A stretch of DNA of 64,000 nucleotides from Bacteroidaceae bacterium (GCA_024398635.1 JAKSIV010000011.1:1-64000); one strand, 5' to 3'. Shown: positions 28,074 through 37,894, counted from the stretch's first letter. Made by a program: numbers and translations. The notes: a model not told the origin generated them from the letters alone.

Positions 28074-28107
28074 ATTTTTACAAATTCGTAAAAATGTATT
28101 ATATTTG
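28074..28107 (+). promoter_or_regulatory. Promoter and possible operator of the fimbrillin-like gene
   Basis: TATATTTG (28100-28107) matches the -7 consensus, about 25 bases before the ATG. Directly upstream, ATTTTTAC (28074-28081) and GTAAAAAT (28088-28095) form a perfect 8-base inverted repeat with a 6-base spacer, covering the -33 region. A dimeric regulator could bind there; the idea is inference from position and symmetry. Confidence 0.45.
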
Positions 28108-28131
28108 CATCGAATAATGCATCCAATCAAC

Positions 28132-29122
28132 ATGAAAGGAAACATCATAAAAAGGACTAGTTTAGGAGCGATCGCCTTTTTCACGATCATCTCATGCACC
28201 ACAAGCGATGATTTCGAGACCTTTGACGGATTCGAAAAGAACAAAGATGTAAGCTTTGACATCACTATCGCCAGAGACGGCAATGTAAACACAAGAGCAG
28301 AAGGCGGCTACGACAACTTCAGCACCCAACAGGACCTTGAAGCCAGACTCGACCCCAGCAAGCCGTTTGGACTCATGGGCATAGACGCAAAGACCAGCGC
28401 TGTACTGATAAACAATGAGCGCGTGTTTGAAACCGCCGGTATCAGGTCGACTACGTTTGACTCAAGGAATTGGTACAGTACGGAAAACATTCTCCTGAGC
28501 GCGTATTACCCATACGTAAATGAAACAGAGTTCATGTCAGGCAATAGAGCGTATATCATACCCTACCGTGCCGAAGATACGCAAGCCGGTCCGTTGGTTT
28601 CACAGACCGTACAACGCAGCACATCGTATCTTGATGTCATACCTCTTGTATTCCGTCATATTACGAATGACATAGGTTTCATGATATGTGACATCACTTA
28701 TGACACAAACCTCAAGGGATACATACGTCTCAAGAAAGTCACCGCACACAACTTTGCCACCGAAGGATTCTACATCGATTCAATAGGAAACAACGGAGGT
28801 AAGTGGGTACAGAAGACCATATGTGAGGAAATAGAAATATTCAATGGTAACGCCAGAGTCGGAGTAGGATCTGCCAATGAACTTTTTGTAGGTCAGAACC
28901 ATCTCGTTTCGGACCGCAAGCACAGCAGCCGCTTTTATGCCGTACCCGGAGGATATCAAGATGGGCAAGCAATACACGTTCCATCTGGGACTGGACCTGG
29001 GAACCCTTTACAAACCGATTGAATTTACGGCTGCAGTCGGTGATTGGGAAAACAATTACAGCGTTGACATAAACAGTATTTGGGGAGACAACAAGATATA
29101 TGAGGACAACAACTACTTCTGA
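28132..29122 (+). pseudogene. Fimbrillin-family lipoprotein gene with a frameshift
   Basis: The gene encodes a lipoprotein (signal and lipobox FFTIISC) of the fimbrillin type, with an N-terminal beta-domain opening in VSFDITIARDG and NTRAE. The frame from 28132 runs FYAVPGGYQDGQ and stops at 29022. The natural family ending instead continues in the +1 frame from about 28950: EDIKMGKQYTFHLGLDLG, then PIEFTAAVGDWE to the stop at 29122. One extra base in the CCCGGAGG run would explain this. Without correction the product loses its final strand, which in fimbriae is used for assembly. Real inactivation and sequence error are both possible. The gene is followed 6 bases later by an AraC regulator. 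Confidence 0.8.
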
Positions 29123-29128
29123 TAAAAT

Positions 29129-30220
29129 ATGATAGCGACGGTATTGTTATTCCTACCCTGTATGACATGCCTGTTCTGGCTTGTCTTGAACCCTTTAGTC
29201 CGCAAAAAGGACAATGAGTTCAAGGCACTTGAGCTTTTATTGGCAATAAGCGGAATCGCCCTTTTTGCCGATGCCGGGCTTACTTGCACGGAAGGGAATG
29301 CAATGCTTTCATTATTTCTGACGAAACAGTTCTCGGCACTTCTCATAATCCCGGCTGCGTTCGCATATATCCGCTTGTTGTCACCGGCAACAGAGAAAAA
29401 GACGTCAATCCAGGCATTCTTTGCCATCCCGGCTTCACTGATGGTCGCACAAGTCATTCTGCTCACGCTCACAGGATCCGAGAGTTTCCTGCAGAGCATC
29501 GGGACTCCCTGGACAGTGCAAAGCGACAAAGCGATGCAGTTGATCCGCATCTGTTCGTTCATGGTATTCTACACCATTCTGGCCGTCCAGATAATCCTGT
29601 TTGCCGTATTCTCATTAATTAAAGCATTAAAAAGGAATTACAGTATCCAAGCAGGCTATCTCACCGCCGCAATAGTCATTTACGCCATTCTGGAGGTGTC
29701 AGTCATATGGGATTACGCATTATGGATTAAAGCCCTGGCATCCGCAATCCTCGCCTCTTTACTGTTCATATTCTCCTACTACGGAGTATTTCATGGCGAG
29801 AAAGAGTCCAAGCATGCTGTTGTTGCAGACAGGCCTTCAGTACCTACGCCGGAAAGGACAACCGAGATACACCAAAGCCAGGCCGATGAAGAGTCACTGA
29901 GAATCAGATTCGAAGACCTGATCGTATCTGAGCAGCTGTTCCTTAAACAGGGTATCCGTTTGGCCGATATAGCCACGATGCTCGACACCAACCGCACTTA
30001 TGTATCAAGGTTGGTCAACAGCACATACAACATGAGTTTCTCAGATTACATAAATACGTTGAGAATAGACTATGCCGAGCAATATCTGATTCACAACCGC
30101 GACGCCAAGCAATCAGACATTGCCGCCGCCTGCGGATTCCCCAACGCTTCGGCATTCAACAATGTTTTCAAGAAAATAACAGGTGTCACCCCTAAGATAT
30201 GGCTGGCCACCAACTCATAA
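29129..30220 (+). CDS. Membrane-anchored AraC-family transcription regulator
   Basis: The 363-residue protein has about seven membrane helices in residues 1-220. A short charged linker follows (HGEKESKHAV). The C-terminal AraC-type double helix-turn-helix lies at about 265-360 (GIRLADIATMLDTNRTYVSR, then AACGFPNASAFNNVFKKITG). DNA binding from a membrane-tethered AraC domain is a pattern seen in Bacteroidetes. It starts 6 bases after the frameshifted fimbrillin gene and 11 bases before a receiver gene, so it may control the fimbrillin locus, possibly through the inverted repeat at 28074-28095. The signal sensed is unknown. Confidence 0.85.
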   Translation: MIATVLLFLPCMTCLFWLVLNPLVRKKDNEFKALELLLAISGIALFADAGLTCTEGNAMLSLFLTKQFSALLIIPAAFAYIRLLSPATEKKTSIQAFFAIPASLMVAQVILLTLTGSESFLQSIGTPWTVQSDKAMQLIRICSFMVFYTILAVQIILFAVFSLIKALKRNYSIQAGYLTAAIVIYAILEVSVIWDYALWIKALASAILASLLFIFSYYGVFHGEKESKHAVVADRPSVPTPERTTEIHQSQADEESLRIRFEDLIVSEQLFLKQGIRLADIATMLDTNRTYVSRLVNSTYNMSFSDYINTLRIDYAEQYLIHNRDAKQSDIAAACGFPNASAFNNVFKKITGVTPKIWLATNS

Positions 30221-30231
30221 AAACCAACATC

Positions 30232-30633
30232 ATGCAGACTACCGATAACAAAAAAGACTATTCCAAGTATACGGTGCTGATAGTTGACGACATTCCTGTC
30301 AACATAATACTCCTTAAGACTATGCTGACAAAGACAAATGTCAGAATCCTGACCGCCACAAACGGACAGGAAGCCCTTGACATAGTACGCAGTTCAAAAC
30401 CGGAACTGATACTTCTGGATATTCAGATGCCTATCATGAATGGCTGGGAAGTGCTTCAGACCATAAAGGAAGACCCCGAGCTAAAGGATATCGCTGTCAT
30501 TGTAGTATCTGCCTATACATCAGCCGAAGACATTGAACAGTCCATGAAGCTGGGCGCAGCCGGGTTCATCAAAAAGCCCGTAATCATGGATCTTCTGCTG
30601 TCAAGTGTAACATCACAGCTTGACAATATTTGA
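30232..30633 (+). CDS. Stand-alone response-regulator receiver domain
   Basis: The 133-residue protein is a single REC domain with the acidic pocket Asp19-Asp20 (LIVDDIP), phospho-acceptor Asp63 (LLLDIQMP), the threonine/serine position in VVSAYTS and the lysine in FIKKPV. There is no output domain. I start at the ATG at 30232 after the AraC stop. The gene is directly followed by a histidine kinase remnant, its likely partner. With that kinase broken, the receiver may be an orphan or be used by another kinase. Confidence 0.9.
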   Translation: MQTTDNKKDYSKYTVLIVDDIPVNIILLKTMLTKTNVRILTATNGQEALDIVRSSKPELILLDIQMPIMNGWEVLQTIKEDPELKDIAVIVVSAYTSAEDIEQSMKLGAAGFIKKPVIMDLLLSSVTSQLDNI

Positions 30634-30652
30634 TAATTCCGTTTTGTTGACA

Positions 30653-31824
30653 ATGGCTCTTACAAACAACTACAAGCAGTATTACTACTATGCGTATGAG
30701 CTCGTCCAGAACTACTACTATAACAGCGGAAAGACCATCACGACATTAGAGCTCCTGCAGGAGATGCAGGCCCATGCCCTGGAAAACTCTGATGCATACG
30801 GCATATGGTCCAGTTCCCGTTATCTGGTATCGGTCTATCTGGCCTTGAACGATTATGTATCGGCCAAGAAATATGTTCTCCAGGCAATAAAATTCCATAA
30901 CGAGACCGATGACCCACGGTTAAGCGTCAGTCAACAACCCGTTCCTATTGTGATCTGTCCGACACCTACCCCGTAGGAAGCGACTCCATGAAGTTATGCA
31001 TTCAGAAGGCTATGGAATTGTGCATTCACAATTACGATACGCTGCGATGCAACTTTTATATGGCCGTGATTTCCGCAATGGAAAAGGATGAGAAAAGTTA
31101 TGCGAAATACAGAGATTACTGCCTGAATGACGATTATCTGAACACCATTTCGCCTTCGGCCCGCACCATGTTTCACCTGATTGACAACATAATCAACGGT
31201 ACCATAAACGACAAGGAGTTTGAGGAGATAGAGGTGCTTTCGCCCCAAGAGAAGCAGGAGTTTTCAAATCGCATCATGAACAACACCAAGATTCTCATGA
31301 TGCTGCTTGAAGATATCCTTCACACATCCGACATAGACAAAGGCCAGTACCGCATAACATACGACGAAGGTGAAGTGCATTTCATGTGCCGTGCCGCCAT
31401 CACAAGTTCAGAGCACAGGCTCCAACACGGAGTCAAGATGATTTACCAGCCCGAACAGGAAGAGCCGTTCACGTTCCGCACTGACCCGCAGCGAATACAG
31501 CAGATTCTCATCAACCTGCTTACCAACGCCTGCAAGCACACCACCAAGGGAGAGATTGTCCTGGCCAGTTCACTTACAGCCCGTGAGGGTTACGTCACGT
31601 TCAGCGTAACCGATACCGATCCCGGAATACCGGCAGACCAGGCCGAGAATATATTTGACCGCTTCACCAAACTGAACGGATTTGTTCAAGGTACCGGACT
31701 GGGCTTGAGCATATGCCGCGAGATAGCCACCCTTATGGGAGCCAAAGTCTACCTGGACACCACATACACAAACGGTGGAGCAAGATTCGTATTTGAAGTT
31801 CCTGTAGTTCCTCCCGAAGGCTGA
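30653..31824 (+). pseudogene. Sensor histidine kinase remnant: frameshift, no H-box
   Basis: Two consecutive frames make up one kinase-like gene. The first (from the ATG at 30653 to 30976) has helical, TPR-like sequence (AYELVQNYYYNSGKTI). The continuation is in another frame from about 30913, passing CDLSDTYPVGSDSMKLC and running to 31824. One lost base near 30920 (GGTTAAGCG) would join them. The second part holds the end of a HisKA helix (LSPQEKQEFSNRI) and an ATPase domain with N-box (LINLLTNACKH) and G2 (GTGLGLSI). The H-box (HEIRTPL type) that should precede LSPQEK is absent, and the G1 box reads DTDPGIP instead of DTGPGIP. Several independent defects make a true pseudogene likely. Confidence 0.8.
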
Positions 31825-31900
31825 TTTTAAAGTTCCTTAATAAGACTGTTATTTGCGGTAAAAAAGCGAACTTTGTAAAATCTGACATCAGGATACGGGA

Positions 31901-33034
31901 ATGAAGATAATATGTGACTCACATATCCCTTTTTTGAATGGCGTACTCGAACCGTATGCCGATGTGGTTTATCTGCCGGGGAACGCAATCACCCGTGATG
32001 ACGTACTTGATGCCGATGCCCTTATCGTCAGAACCAGGACCCGCTGCGACGCCAGACTTCTGGAAGGGACAAAAGTGCGGTTCATAGCTACAGCAACCAT
32101 AGGATTTGATCATATCGACACCGTATGGTGCCAGTCAAACGGCATCACATGGACCAATGCACCCGGATGCAATTCACTGTCCGTCCAGCAATACATGGGT
32201 TCACTTCTTGTCGGCATGGCCCGCCATTTCAATTTTGAATGCAGAGAGAAGACATTGGGCGTAGTCGGTGTCGGCAATGTGGGCGGCAAAGTGGCACGTC
32301 TGGCTGCACTGCTGGGATTCAGGGTATTGTTATGTGACCCGCCCCGCGCCAGACGCGAAGGCACTGGCGGGTTTGTAACCCTTGATGAGATAATAGAGCG
32401 CAGCGACATAATAACATGTCATGTCCCGCTTACGTTTGAAGGTCAGGACTCAACCTACCACCTGTTTGATGACAGCAGGCTGGCAAGGATGAGCAGCAGT
32501 CAGATACTCATCAACACATCCCGAGGAGAGGTTGTTGACGGCAAAGCGCTCAAACAGGTATTACAGAACCGTTCCATAAAGGCCGCTTCGCTTGACGTAT
32601 GGGAAAACGAGCCTGATATCGACCCCGAACTTTTGGGACTGCTTTTTTCAGGAACTCCGCACATAGCAGGATACTCACTTGACGGCAAGGCCACAGGAAC
32701 TGCCATGTGCGTCCAGGCATTGGGACAGTTCTTTGATTTGCCCTGTGGCAATTGGGAAGTCAATGACATCCCGGCACCTGACCAACCGCTTGAATTCAGT
32801 GTCGATGCCTCCGTAAAAAAACCTCAGGAAGTCCTTGGCGATGCCATCCTTCACACATACAACATAATGGATGACTGTTCCAGACTCAAAGCCGATATCT
32901 CCGGATTTGAGAGACAACGTTCAGAACACCCTGTCAGACGGGAATTCCAGGCCTTTACCGTCAACCCCATAGATGACACGTCCGGCAGAGCTACCGTTTT
33001 CCTGAGAGAGGCCGGATTCAACATATCGGAATAA
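31901..33034 (+). CDS. pdxB: Erythronate-4-phosphate dehydrogenase
   Basis: The 377-residue enzyme oxidises 4-phosphoerythronate in the DXP-dependent pyridoxal phosphate pathway. The N-terminal segment IICDSHIPFL, the Rossmann motif GVVGVGNVGGKVA and catalytic arginine (INTSRGEVV), glutamate and histidine (PHIAGYSLDGK) are as in the D-2-hydroxyacid dehydrogenase family. The C-terminal dimerisation region (HPVRREFQ) is specific to PdxB. It is followed 18 bases later by uxaE. A shared transcript is possible, but the two pathways are not linked in any obvious way. Confidence 0.93.
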   Translation: MKIICDSHIPFLNGVLEPYADVVYLPGNAITRDDVLDADALIVRTRTRCDARLLEGTKVRFIATATIGFDHIDTVWCQSNGITWTNAPGCNSLSVQQYMGSLLVGMARHFNFECREKTLGVVGVGNVGGKVARLAALLGFRVLLCDPPRARREGTGGFVTLDEIIERSDIITCHVPLTFEGQDSTYHLFDDSRLARMSSSQILINTSRGEVVDGKALKQVLQNRSIKAASLDVWENEPDIDPELLGLLFSGTPHIAGYSLDGKATGTAMCVQALGQFFDLPCGNWEVNDIPAPDQPLEFSVDASVKKPQEVLGDAILHTYNIMDDCSRLKADISGFERQRSEHPVRREFQAFTVNPIDDTSGRATVFLREAGFNISE

Positions 33035-33052
33035 AAATCATTTGCAAACACT

Positions 33053-34300
33053 ATGAAACAACTGGGTAAATACTCTTTCGGCATCGGCGACCGATTCTCA
33101 CATGAAGGAAAGGCACAGCTGTCTGCCATTATAGAAGCATATCAGAAATTCGGCATTGACTTTGTGCCGGTATGGAACAAATCCAACCGCGAGCATCAGA
33201 TAGTGATGACCGAGCCGATGGATACCCGCCTTGAGGCGGATGACGCTGTAAATGAGCTCGGATACGGCAAGCCCTATTTCGTGGATGCAGACCATATCAA
33301 CATGAACAACGTGGACCGTTTCATAGATGCATCTGATTTCTTTACCATCGATGTTGCCGATTATATCGGTAAACCGGCCGATGCCCGATCCATCGCCGAA
33401 TTCACGGATAAGAATATCAAATATGCCGGAAAACTCACGATTCCGGGTATAGAAAAGCCGTTTGAAGTGAGTCGCGAACTCATTGAAATATTGGCCGGAA
33501 AGTACCTGTATGCCGTTCAGGAGGCAGGACGCATTTACCGTCATATCGAACAGAAGAAAGGTGCCGACAACTTTGTGACTGAGGTCTCAATGGATGAGGT
33601 TGACATACCCCAGACACCGATAGAGATATTTTTCATTTTGAGTGCCCTGGCTCAGGAGGGTGTACCCGCCCAGACCATTGCCCCCAAGTTTACCGGCAGG
33701 TTCAACAAAGGCGTGGACTATGTGGGAGACACCGCACAGTTTGAGAAAGAGTTCCGCGAGGACCTGCTGGTTATAGATTTTGCCGTTAAGGAATTCGGTC
33801 TCCCCGAAGGCCTCAAGCTGAGCATTCACTCCGGTAGTGACAAGTTCTCAATATACCCTATCATGGGACGTCTTATCCGCCGGTATGACAAAGGCATACA
33901 CATAAAGACCGCAGGTACTACCTGGCTTGAGGAGAATATCGGTCTTGCCCTTGCCGATGAAGATGCGCTTGAAATCGCAAAGAAGATTGCAACATCAGCT
34001 TTGGGACGCATGGAGGAGTTGTGTATCCCCTACGCCACCGTCATTGACATCAACCCCGCAAATCTGCCTACGGCAGAACAGATACGATCATGGAGCGGCA
34101 CGGAATATGCACGCACTCTGCGCCATAACCGGCAGGATGAACTATACAACCCCGATTTCCGCCAGCTGGTACATGTAAGCTACAAGATAGCAGCCGAACT
34201 GGGAGACGAATACTACTCGGCACTTAAACGCAACAGTGCCGTCATTTCCGGCCAGGTACGCGAGAATATCCTTGAACGGCATGTAGCGCGGCTGTTCTAA
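33053..34300 (+). CDS. uxaE: Tagaturonate epimerase UxaE
   Basis: The 415-residue protein matches the UxaE family, first described in Thermotoga, which epimerises D-tagaturonate to D-fructuronate. This lets galacturonate be broken down by the glucuronate branch without UxaA/UxaB. Recognisable parts are GKYSFGIGDRFSHEG at the start, KFTGRFNKGVDYVGD in the middle and LSIHSGSDKFSIYP with KTAGTTWLEE later; histidines and acidic residues in these could bind the metal. The neighbour uxaC, 34 bases downstream, supplies its substrate from galacturonate, which supports the call. Confidence 0.88.
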   Translation: MKQLGKYSFGIGDRFSHEGKAQLSAIIEAYQKFGIDFVPVWNKSNREHQIVMTEPMDTRLEADDAVNELGYGKPYFVDADHINMNNVDRFIDASDFFTIDVADYIGKPADARSIAEFTDKNIKYAGKLTIPGIEKPFEVSRELIEILAGKYLYAVQEAGRIYRHIEQKKGADNFVTEVSMDEVDIPQTPIEIFFILSALAQEGVPAQTIAPKFTGRFNKGVDYVGDTAQFEKEFREDLLVIDFAVKEFGLPEGLKLSIHSGSDKFSIYPIMGRLIRRYDKGIHIKTAGTTWLEENIGLALADEDALEIAKKIATSALGRMEELCIPYATVIDINPANLPTAEQIRSWSGTEYARTLRHNRQDELYNPDFRQLVHVSYKIAAELGDEYYSALKRNSAVISGQVRENILERHVARLF

Positions 34301-34334
34301 CCTTTCAATAACCTGATTACAAAACTACAAGCAT

Positions 34335-35738
34335 ATGAAACCTTTTATTCACGAGAATTTCCTTCTGCAGAATGAAACTGCAGTACATCTGTTTCACGAC
34401 CACGCAAAGAAACTGCCCATCATAGACTACCACTGCCATCTCAACCCGCAGGAGGTAGCCCAGGACCACAAGTTCCGCTCCATAACCGAGCTGTGGCTTG
34501 GAGGTGACCACTACAAATGGCGTGCCCTGCGTACCAACGGAATCCCCGAGAAATACATTACCGGTGATGCATCGGACTGGGACAAGTTCCAAAAATGGGC
34601 CGAAACCATGCCCTACTGCATGCGCAATCCGCTCTATCATTGGACACATCTGGAACTCAAGACCTGCTTTGGCATAGACAAGGTTCTCAATCCGCAGACA
34701 GCCAAGGAGATCTATGACGAGTGTAACCATAAACTGGCCAGCCCGGAGTTCAGCGCACGCAACCTGATGTTGCACTACAACGTTGAGGCCGTATGCACTA
34801 CCGATGATCCGGTAGATTCATTGGAATACCACAAACAGATTAAAGAGAGCGGTTTCAAGGTTATGGTGCTTCCCACATGGCGTCCCGACATGGCCATGAC
34901 GGTGGAGAATCCCGCCGCATACCGCGACTACATAGATAAACTGGCCAAAGTCAGCGGAGTAAGCATCAACTGTTTTGATGACATAGTAAAAGCCCTGCTT
35001 ATACGTCACAAGTACTTTGAAGATATGGGATGCCGTCTTAGCGACCACGGCATGGAAGAGTTCTATGCAGATGACTTCACGGCAAAAGAGCTTGACGGGA
35101 TATTCAGCAAAGTATACGGAGGCACACAGCTTACCGAGCAGGAAATCCACAAGTTCAAGAGTGCCATGCTCATAGAGTTCGGCAAGATGGATGCCGATAC
35201 CGGCTGGACACAGCAGTTCCACTATGGAGTAATCCGCAACCAGAATACCAAGATGTTCAATCTGATCGGTAAGGATACCGGTTTTGACTCCATGGCACAG
35301 GTAATGACCGCAAAAGCCATGAACCGTTACTTGGACCGCCTGAACAGTATGGATAAGCTCACAAAGACCATAATATACAACCTCAACCCAAGTGATTTTG
35401 AGATGGTAGGTACAACTATCGGCAACTTCCAGGACGGTAGCGTTCCCGGCAAAATACAGCTTGGTGCAGGCTGGTGGTTCCTTGACCAAAAGAACGGAAT
35501 GGAGCAGCAGATGCAGGTTCTGAGTATGCTTGGACTGCTTTCCCGATTTGTCGGAATGCTTACCGACAGCCGTTCATTCGTATCGTACGCACGCCACGAA
35601 TATTTCCGCCGGATACTCTGTAATCTGATAGGAAATGATGTAGAAAACGGAGAGATTCCGGCCAGCGAAATGCCGCGTATAGAACAGATGATTGAAGATA
35701 TTTCATATTTCAACGCAAAAAATTATTTCAAATTCTGA
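34335..35738 (+). CDS. uxaC: Glucuronate/galacturonate isomerase
   Basis: The 467-residue enzyme isomerises D-glucuronate to D-fructuronate and D-galacturonate to D-tagaturonate. The amidohydrolase-like N-terminus DYHCHLNPQEVA, the region VCTTDDPVDSLEYH, and the C-terminal segment LTDSRSFVSYARHEYFRR are typical of the family, and length is normal. With UxaE upstream it gives a two-gene hexuronate entry unit. The later enzymes (UxuA/UxuB, KdgK/KdgA) are not in this window. Confidence 0.97.
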   Translation: MKPFIHENFLLQNETAVHLFHDHAKKLPIIDYHCHLNPQEVAQDHKFRSITELWLGGDHYKWRALRTNGIPEKYITGDASDWDKFQKWAETMPYCMRNPLYHWTHLELKTCFGIDKVLNPQTAKEIYDECNHKLASPEFSARNLMLHYNVEAVCTTDDPVDSLEYHKQIKESGFKVMVLPTWRPDMAMTVENPAAYRDYIDKLAKVSGVSINCFDDIVKALLIRHKYFEDMGCRLSDHGMEEFYADDFTAKELDGIFSKVYGGTQLTEQEIHKFKSAMLIEFGKMDADTGWTQQFHYGVIRNQNTKMFNLIGKDTGFDSMAQVMTAKAMNRYLDRLNSMDKLTKTIIYNLNPSDFEMVGTTIGNFQDGSVPGKIQLGAGWWFLDQKNGMEQQMQVLSMLGLLSRFVGMLTDSRSFVSYARHEYFRRILCNLIGNDVENGEIPASEMPRIEQMIEDISYFNAKNYFKF

Positions 35739-35747
35739 TATATAGTT

Positions 35748-35755
35748 TAACTTTG
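35748..35755 (+). promoter_or_regulatory. -7 box for the FAS1 lipoprotein gene
   Basis: TAACTTTG matches TAnnTTTG and lies just after the uxaC stop, about 45 bases before the ATG at 35801. It separates this gene from the uxa unit. Confidence 0.5.
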
Positions 35756-35800
35756 CGGAAATCCTTGTATTATTTTATTATAAGCAACAATTTCTGCTAT

Positions 35801-37876
35801 ATGAGAAAAAATAGTTTTTTAGTCCTTTTTTCATTAATTGTGCTCACAACTGGCACAATCTCTTTGTCTGGCTGCTGGGAGGAACAACACCCCGGCACAT
35901 ACTACACATTCACCGGCCAAACCGTCGGTTCAGATCTTGCCGGCAGGCCCGAATACAGTGATTTTGTTAGAGTTCTCCAAAGAGCCGGTATTTGGAACAA
36001 CCTTATCACCTACGGTCACAACACCTGCTTTGCCCCTGACAACAACGCTATTGCTCAGTTCCTGAAAGAACGTGAGGAATTTGCCAGGAAGCATGGTAAG
36101 GATGTCACCTACAACACAGTTGATGACCTCCCCAAGGAAGACTGCGACACGTTGGCATGGACTCACCTGCTTGACATCACATGTTATGTCGGCGATCTGG
36201 TTCCCGGCCTTCTGCCCAAGGTAAACCTTAATGACCGTTTCCTGATCCTCACGCTGGATTCCACTCACGTCCTGCAGTTCGGAGACTCGGTCGTTGCACT
36301 TCAAAGACGTCTTAACAATGCCATCATAGTTGAGAAGGATGACTCCTGCGAAAACGGTGTCGTACACTTTATTGACCGCTGCATTGATTTCGGCGGAGAC
36401 TATGTCTACGACCTTGTTGACAAGGATCCCAAGACCAGGCTTTTCAGCGAGGCCCTCAAGATTTGCGGATTCCACAAGATCCTGAGTGAATGGTATGATG
36501 ATGATTACAAGATCGGCGAGGATTCAGTCATCAAAGGTATAGACCTGACATCAGCCGGTAACAAGTACAAGGTATTCTACTGGGACAAGCGCAAGACCAA
36601 TTTCACTTTGTTGGTTCCAACCGACTCAATTCTTAACCGCAAAGGTATCTACACGCTGGATGATATGTTCAACTACGCAAAGAACATATACAGCGATTTC
36701 AATGACGTTGATTCCGTCATGTCCAATTACGCTAATCCCAAGAACCCGCTTTTCAAGTTCCTGTCATATCACATACTTCCCTTCCTGGTGGATATGTCCA
36801 GAATTAACGGAAGAAAGGATATCGTCAAGACTTACAACGGAAAGATAACCTATCCCGAAGACTACTTTGAGACTTATCTGCCCAAGAGTCTGGTCAGAAT
36901 CTCCACCAAACTCAAAGGAGAGGATATTGACCAGCGTAACGTATACATAAACAGCAACATGTATATGATACCTTCAGACGGAGCCAAAGAGCAGGGTAAC
37001 GGAACCATCGGTTATAATGGTGCAAAGGTTAGAGGTGTAAGGATCCTTACTCCCCAGGAGATGGGTGTTGCCAAATACAGTGCACTGAATGGCGTTTACC
37101 ACTATATTGACGATATACTCGTATATGACACTAATGTCAGGGAGAACGTACTTGACCGCCGTATGAGAATTGACTGCACCACTCTGTCACCGGACTTCAT
37201 CACATCCGGCGCACGTCAGTTTGATGCCAGCAACACCGGTGTATCAAAATACGGAAGCGGATTTAAAGATCCCAAGAACTTCAAATCATATCACGCTGAT
37301 TACACACTGTCCGTACGTGCCCCGAACACATCCAGCAGTTACGCCTATGAGGGTGACGGCATAGACATTGAGGGCCAGTTTGACCTGTATGTAAAGCTTC
37401 CTCCCGTTCCACATGATGGAACATGGCAGCTCCGTCTGTCATTCCGTTCAAACAAGCTCTGCGGTATCATTCAGACCTATTGGGCAAACGTGCCCGTCGG
37501 ACAGGAGGTTCAGCGTAACGAATGGAAGCCTCTGGGTCTGCCTATAGATCTTCGAGTTGACCTTACGCAGCCTTCTGTAGGTTGGATTGAGGATGATGAT
37601 CTTGCAGATGAAGATGCCATTGAGGCATTGGACAAGTCAATGAAGAACCGTGGCTGGATGAAAGGTTCCGATGCACAAAAGACAGCTACAAACATCATTC
37701 ATCGTGATGTCGACACAATGGGACGTCTGATTCTGGCAACAGAATACATGACAAGCAATACGGACTATTACATCCGATTCAAGCAGCTTCTCGCTGACAG
37801 CAAGGCTGAGTTCCTGTTTGACTATATAGAGCTTGTTCCGAAATCAGTATATGATTTGGATGAAGACAAACATTAA
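35801..37876 (+). CDS. Fasciclin (FAS1)-domain surface lipoprotein
   Basis: The 691-residue product starts at the ATG at 35801; an in-frame TTG upstream lies in the promoter and is rejected. A lipoprotein signal ends LSGCWEE. Two FAS1 domains follow, at about 40-220 (DFVRVLQRAGIWNNL, NTCFAPDNNAI) and 230-450 (TNFTLLVPTDSIL, GVYHYIDDILVYD). A C-terminal beta-sandwich at about 480-690 may be an adhesion or carbohydrate-contact module. In Bacteroidales such proteins often sit next to SusC/SusD systems, but none is in this window. It probably sits on the cell surface in adhesion or substrate binding; that is inference. Confidence 0.85.
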   Translation: MRKNSFLVLFSLIVLTTGTISLSGCWEEQHPGTYYTFTGQTVGSDLAGRPEYSDFVRVLQRAGIWNNLITYGHNTCFAPDNNAIAQFLKEREEFARKHGKDVTYNTVDDLPKEDCDTLAWTHLLDITCYVGDLVPGLLPKVNLNDRFLILTLDSTHVLQFGDSVVALQRRLNNAIIVEKDDSCENGVVHFIDRCIDFGGDYVYDLVDKDPKTRLFSEALKICGFHKILSEWYDDDYKIGEDSVIKGIDLTSAGNKYKVFYWDKRKTNFTLLVPTDSILNRKGIYTLDDMFNYAKNIYSDFNDVDSVMSNYANPKNPLFKFLSYHILPFLVDMSRINGRKDIVKTYNGKITYPEDYFETYLPKSLVRISTKLKGEDIDQRNVYINSNMYMIPSDGAKEQGNGTIGYNGAKVRGVRILTPQEMGVAKYSALNGVYHYIDDILVYDTNVRENVLDRRMRIDCTTLSPDFITSGARQFDASNTGVSKYGSGFKDPKNFKSYHADYTLSVRAPNTSSSYAYEGDGIDIEGQFDLYVKLPPVPHDGTWQLRLSFRSNKLCGIIQTYWANVPVGQEVQRNEWKPLGLPIDLRVDLTQPSVGWIEDDDLADEDAIEALDKSMKNRGWMKGSDAQKTATNIIHRDVDTMGRLILATEYMTSNTDYYIRFKQLLADSKAEFLFDYIELVPKSVYDLDEDKH

Positions 37877-37894
37877 TTGACCATTAAATAATGT

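Noticed and set aside
28940..28970. Programmed ribosomal frameshift in the fimbrillin gene
   Set aside because: There is no slippery heptamer or stimulating hairpin at the switch point, and the family is normally in one frame.
34818..35489. Long open frame of 223 codons opposite uxaC
   Set aside because: Antisense to a full-length isomerase, with no signal or motif of its own.
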